Shown here: one piece after another, positions 12,601-15,262 of the stretch | Position numbering within the stretch: position 1 is the first letter of the stretch | Layout: every line of letters starts with the position of its first letter | NCBI GenBank assembly: GCA_000310025.1 | Contig: FN649729.1 | Coordinates: 2,963,612-2,978,873 of the forward strand | Source of the DNA: Ectocarpus siliculosus | Lineage: Eukaryota > Sar > Phaeophyceae > Ectocarpales > Ectocarpaceae | Direction of reading: 5' to 3' | DNA: 15,262 bases | Notes under the pieces: generated by a model | The model's database searches: none | Told to the model about the DNA's origin: nothing | What the model saw: the letters and a program-made list of their open reading frames with translations, nothing else | Program-made: the position numbers and the translations under genes

Positions 12601-14730
12601 CCACCGCCGAGAGCTGGGGCTACTTCCGGTCGACGCTGCAGGAGATGCGCCGCGACGAGGACAAGGGCACCAAGAGCCGCTACTTCAGCCGCAGAGTCAT
12701 CAGGTGGCGTTTGTCTTGGAGGCGGCGGTGTTGTGCTCGTGGGCTTGTGGCGTTTGGTTCTCCTCTGTTCTGCCTAGAAGGACGATTACGATTTCACCGA
12801 CCAACCCCCATCCGATCCTGTTCGCCCTACGGCCACCAAAACTTGCTGGGGGAGAAGTACGTTGACCATGAAGACAGTTTCTAGGGCCGGGGGCATCTAT
12901 GGGGCCGCGGGGGGGGGGGACGAGGGCGGGGCGGGGTGTTGGATTACCTAGTCGCTGCTTCTTCAGCCACGAAAGTCTCGTCGATACGTACGTACTGTTC
13001 GAGCATGCCTTCCAATGTAGTTTTGCGGTCGTCGTCGTCGTATGCGCTGTCGGCGTGTGGCCGTGTTCTCTTGGAGAAGGCGAGACCGCCGAGGGTACCG
13101 GGTGGTGCTACAGGAGGCGTAGACAGGGCTGCAAAACCTGCGTGTGACGTGCAAATATTATTTGTCGGCTTTCGGTTCCGCTTGTTGGTCTTGTGGTGGA
13201 AAGTCGTAGCACGTATATACGCCGGCGCCGCTTCGTCCCGTCCCGTCGGACACGCGAGCGCGCACGGCGTGTGTGGCCATGGTGGGCAAACGAATGGCAC
13301 GCGTCGCACGAGAAGAGCTCGTTCTACATGCGCCATGCATCCCTCGTGCCACACTCTTTCCTACTGGAAGAAACAGCCGGCTCATCCCCCCCCCCACCCC
13401 CCCACGCACCCACCCCCCCACCCTCTCAGCAACGTAGACGATGACGGGCGGCCCTTCTCGGAGTGGCTGGACGCCTATGCGGAGTTCGTGCTGCTGCGGC
13501 TGCAGTCGTTCTCGCCTGAGCTGGGCGAGCTAGCGGCCATCGATGCGGAGACGCCACACGAGAAGGCTTCCCGGTCCTTGGAGAAGGTGTGAAGCAGCGT
13601 GGGGGGCGGGGTGTACTTGTGTAAACGCATGCCATAGTCGGGTAGGTCTCGCATGCCAGGACGGAACGATATGTATGCCGGGTTTTGCCGGCTCGGGCTA
13701 CGTTTCACAACCACAGCTGGTCATTATCCTTTGCGTTTGCTGCATCGATCCAGATTTGCCGTGAGTTGATTGGATGTCTCGGGTAACCAAGCGTTTCACA
13801 TTCGGGGGGGGGGTCGCTTGTTTCAAACCTCGATCGTCTTACCTGTTGAGATGCGCAGCCCTTTCGAGAGACACGGCACAGCAGTCTTCGTGGTCTGTGT
13901 ATGTGATCATAGACACGCATCCGATACGGTGTGCTAGTTTAAGTGTGTCACACGTCTTGGTGGGGGGTTTTGCTCACTGGTGAAGATTATTCTTCTCGTT
14001 GGATCACTATCCCCGCGATCCTCAACTGAAACAGGTTCTTTGCGCGGTTCCGCGCGCCGTTCCTTGCGGTTGTTGATGTCCTTTTCTTGTGCTTGTGGAG
14101 CGCTTTCTTGACGTGAAACGGCACTTCGTAGCCGGAACCATGGTCAGATGTAGTGGGCGTGCGGGGTGCTGGTAGGGGATTCGCCAGCCGCAGCGAAGCA
14201 ACTACACAACACCTCTTTGCTGTTTTGGCTCCCTGGTGGCTCAGCAGGGGTTCCAAACAGTATGGGCCGTCAAGCACACCCAACCTAAAGGGTCTAGTGT
14301 TGTTGCGGTTTTCCCTGCAAGCGTGCGGCTACGCTCCCGCCGTGCCTTCTTCTTTTTGGTTCCCTAGAGAGCAATGTAAGAGGGGATTCAGAGTCTGTAC
14401 GGGGCTACCGCTGTTCTCGTGGCTTAGGGGTGGAGGGAGGAGTTGTGGCAGCAGAGTTGTCTGCTTCTGCTGCTAGCATACTATCCCCACTCCTACCTAT
14501 ACCCCTTTGAACGAACCCTTATATTGTGCTGCTACCACGACTACGTGTCCTACCTAACTGCTGCCGGTGCTGTTGCTATATTGGCCTCCGTTTGCACGTG
14601 CACGGTGAGTGATTAATTCCCATGCGGATCTCTCTCTTTGTTACAAAAGGCGGCTAAGCTGATCGAAGCGGCCCTTGCGTGCGAGATCGGGCCGGATCTA
14701 GACAACGACGTAACCTGCGACGGCCTCAAG
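9480..14730 (+). CDS. ANTH-domain (AP180/CALM-like) protein with signal peptide, incomplete (7+ exons)
   Basis: Exons are 9480-9633, 10312-10609, 10895-11444, 12064-12198, 12468-12703, 13430-13586 and 14650-14730. Introns are GT-AG and phases agree throughout (1, 2, 0, 0, 2, 0, 0), giving 537 residues before the gene leaves recognisable territory. ANTH domains bind phosphoinositides and help build clathrin coats on the cytosolic face of membranes. Domains in order: signal peptide 1-29 (core AGAGVFLLLVSV, cleavage AEA|G); Ser/Thr/Arg/Pro-rich stretch 30-75; Gly/Arg-rich and acidic low complexity to about 300; Arg/Gly/Pro-rich segment; ANTH domain from about 320. The motif K347-A-T-x6-A-K-x-K-H360 is the PIP2-binding signature with Ala where Pro/Leu/Val is usual. 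LHKLWRRM (395-402), KAVYVLHRLARG (from 412) and WLDAYAEF (470-477) match later helices. A signal peptide is unexpected for this family. Met at 11343 could give a shorter cytosolic form. The last ANTH helices and any clathrin/AP2-binding tail are not seen. Confidence 0.78.
10312..10609 (+). CDS. Gene 2 exon 2: Arg/Gly-rich and acidic
   Basis: The start is chosen at the first AG of an acceptor cluster (TAG|CAGGGGCAGCCACAG). Alternative AGs at 10314, 10320, 10326, 10329 and 10332 all keep the frame. It encodes AAAQSPTEPRRTWETSLFGR, a Gly/Arg/Ala-rich middle and the acidic end ADDEDDDSYDDDESDG. The donor is GACGG|GTGAGA, phase 2. Confidence 0.65.
10895..11444 (+). CDS. Gene 2 exon 3: acidic and RGG-like region, start of ANTH
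   Basis: The acceptor is ACATCAG|A. The acidic theme of exon 2 continues directly (YDYSDDDVDDLSGEEFSYRG), which supports the join. More Asp/Ser/Tyr clusters follow, then PPPPVRRGEGGQRRGGGPSR and further Gly/Arg. The last 34 residues, from Met at 11343 (MERLKAKLADAQVGLKTKMT), look like an ordered amphipathic helix leading into the ANTH domain. The Ser-Asp-Asp clusters resemble casein-kinase-2 sites. The donor is CTCAAG|GTGCGA, phase 0. Confidence 0.78.
12064..12198 (+). CDS. Gene 2 exon 4: ANTH phosphoinositide-binding motif
   Basis: Forty-five residues begin GSISSDLEKTLIKATRPDND and continue PAKRKHVNLLLQAA. This is the second helix and basic patch of ANTH domains; K347, K357, K359 and H360 are the expected lipid-contacting positions. 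The acceptor is GTGCCAG|GGG and the donor AAG|GTGTGT, phase 0. Confidence 0.85.
12352..12418 (+). repeat. CT-rich tract in gene 2 intron 4
   Basis: About 65 bases are almost pure pyrimidine (CTCTCTCTC runs with one C7), ending about 50 bp before the exon 5 acceptor. It probably serves as an extended polypyrimidine tract and is also a microsatellite. Confidence 0.75.
12468..12703 (+). CDS. Gene 2 exon 5: ANTH central helices
   Basis: This exon encodes DGGQAAWKEGPYWMTLHKLW, RRMAERDYRTASKAVYVLHR and LARGTT, then a charged helix to SRYFSRRVI. The LWRRx...W/YRxxxKAxxxLxxLxRxG pattern is typical of ANTH/ENTH superhelices. The acceptor CACACAG|GAC follows a long CT-rich tract; the donor is ATCAG|GTGGCG, phase 2. 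Confidence 0.85.
13383..13429 (+). repeat. C-rich polypyrimidine tract at gene 2 exon 6 acceptor
   Basis: This is a run of C blocks broken by single A or G bases, followed immediately by CCCTCTCAG and exon 6. C-rich rather than T-rich acceptor tracts recur at several acceptors of this window. Confidence 0.7.
13430..13586 (+). CDS. Gene 2 exon 6: ANTH later helices
   Basis: The acceptor CCCTCTCAG|C follows a C-rich tract. The exon completes Ser458 and encodes NVDDDGRPFSEWLDAYAEFV and LLRLQSFSPELGELAAIDAE, ending EKASRSLEK. The W-x-x-x-Y-A-x-x-x-x-x-R-L segment matches the ANTH helix that normally reads W-x-x-x-Y-A-x-Y-L-x-x-R-L. The donor is AAG|GTGTGA, phase 0. Confidence 0.82.
13587..14649 (+). 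other. Gene 2 intron 6 (1.06 kb)
   Basis: I see no exon inside. A minus-strand frame at 13987-14283 has a basic stretch (KKALHKHKKRTSTTARNGAR) but no recognised domain. A perfect 6-bp stem with a two-base loop, GCGCGG-TT-CCGCGC, lies at 14042-14055. Confidence 0.5.
14650..14730 (+). CDS. Gene 2 exon 7: ANTH helix
   Basis: Twenty-seven residues begin AAKLIEAALACEIGPDLDND and end CDGLK. It resembles the L-L-x-x-A-L-A-C helix of ANTH domains. The acceptor is CAAAAG|GCG and the donor CTCAAG|GTATCT, phase 0. The following ANTH segment (S/F-x-L-Y-R-x-I-N-x-G type) was not found, so the next exon must lie further on or outside the window. Confidence 0.72.
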
Positions 14731-15262
14731 GTATCTACCATGTCTTTGTCTACCGTGTGAACCTGTGCCTTGCCGTCATGCTTTCTTAGCGGAGATGGTT
14801 GGAGAGATGTTATTAAAGGCTGTGTAAGCTTTTGAACGAGCATTCGCACGTTGCGAAATAATTCAACATTTGAACGGGTACTGTAGACCATGTTGTTGTG
14901 AGCAGTAGCAAATGGGAGGGGTGACGTTCTTTGGTTGCAGTCTGTCTGTTTCTTGTCGTGGTGGTCGATGCCTGCGAGCGATCTGTGGATGTTGTCGTCA
15001 CCGGATTTCTCGCGACCACTGGATGAGCTGAGGAGAAGGAGAAGGGTTCAGCAGAATCATCAAATAATCACTACCACTTTAGTGCGGAGTATCGATATAC
15101 TCGGAGGTGCGGACGATTACCTCCCTGCCCACGGCAAAACATCTGCCAACGCTGCGACGGCTGCATCGGTCTGTATCCACGGCCGGTATCTTCCTTGCGG
15201 CTGCGTTCGGCAAATATTTGTCGCATGTGTGGTACGACGTACCCCCCCCCCCCCCCCCCCCC
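14731..15262 (+). other. Downstream end of gene 2, poly-C window edge
   Basis: From a possible acceptor TTGCAG at 14935-14940, the gene 2 frame (phase 0) stays open to the window end (over 100 codons). Its content (Arg-rich, then Cys/Thr-rich) does not resemble the expected ANTH C-terminus, so I do not call it an exon. The last 21 bases (15242-15262) are all C, preceded by GTACGACGTAC; this looks like a sequencing or assembly edge. Confidence 0.5.

Noticed and set aside
12780-12860. Possible extra exon of gene 2 (KDDYDFTDQ...)
   Set aside because: Exons 5 and 6 already join in phase and give a continuous ANTH sequence. Inserting this segment needs weak sites and interrupts the domain.
14941-15262. 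Open phase-0 frame as exon 8 of gene 2
   Set aside because: The frame is open, but its translation does not resemble the expected ANTH C-terminal helices and it runs into the poly-C edge. Kept only as a possibility in the feature list.

Overview
The window looks like nuclear DNA of an intron-rich eukaryote, most likely a stramenopile alga and probably a brown alga of the Ectocarpus kind. The grounds are GC-rich exons with strong C/G third-position bias, GT-AG introns of about 270-1900 bp, abundant CAG/CTG and poly-C/poly-G tracts, and no bacterial gene spacing. The species assignment is inference. No rRNA, tRNA, CRISPR array or intact transposon was recognised.

Layout. Bases 1-3016 are mostly unexplained. 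They hold one copy of a dispersed repeat (291-360), a possible last exon of a gene entering from the left (513-587), a perfect 17-bp inverted repeat (1730-1800) and a plausible minus-strand hypothetical gene (2468-3016). A spacer of about 320 bp carrying ~10-bp tandem repeats separates that gene from gene 1.

Gene 1 (3336-8414, +, five exons, 459 aa) was assembled by hand from exons whose splice phases all agree. It encodes a divergent 20S proteasome alpha-type subunit, most like the alpha-3/PSMA3 type at its C-terminus. It begins with an apparent signal peptide and carries two insertions of about 90-95 residues, largely acidic or low-complexity. Gene 2 (9480 to at least 14730, +, at least seven exons, 537 aa and incomplete) also starts with a signal peptide. 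A serine/threonine/arginine-rich stretch and long acidic and Arg/Gly-rich regions follow, then an ANTH domain (AP180/CALM clathrin-adaptor type) with a nearly canonical phosphoinositide-binding motif. The window ends in 21 C residues, probably a contig or gap edge.

Main point of interest. Two adjacent same-strand genes encode versions of normally cytosolic machines (proteasome alpha ring, ANTH endocytic adaptor), each behind an apparent ER signal peptide and each expanded with acidic/low-complexity sequence. In algae with secondary red plastids, such signals can route proteins to the periplastidial compartment, the remnant symbiont cytosol, or into the secretory pathway. Whether these two serve a common compartment is a hypothesis, not something the sequence proves.
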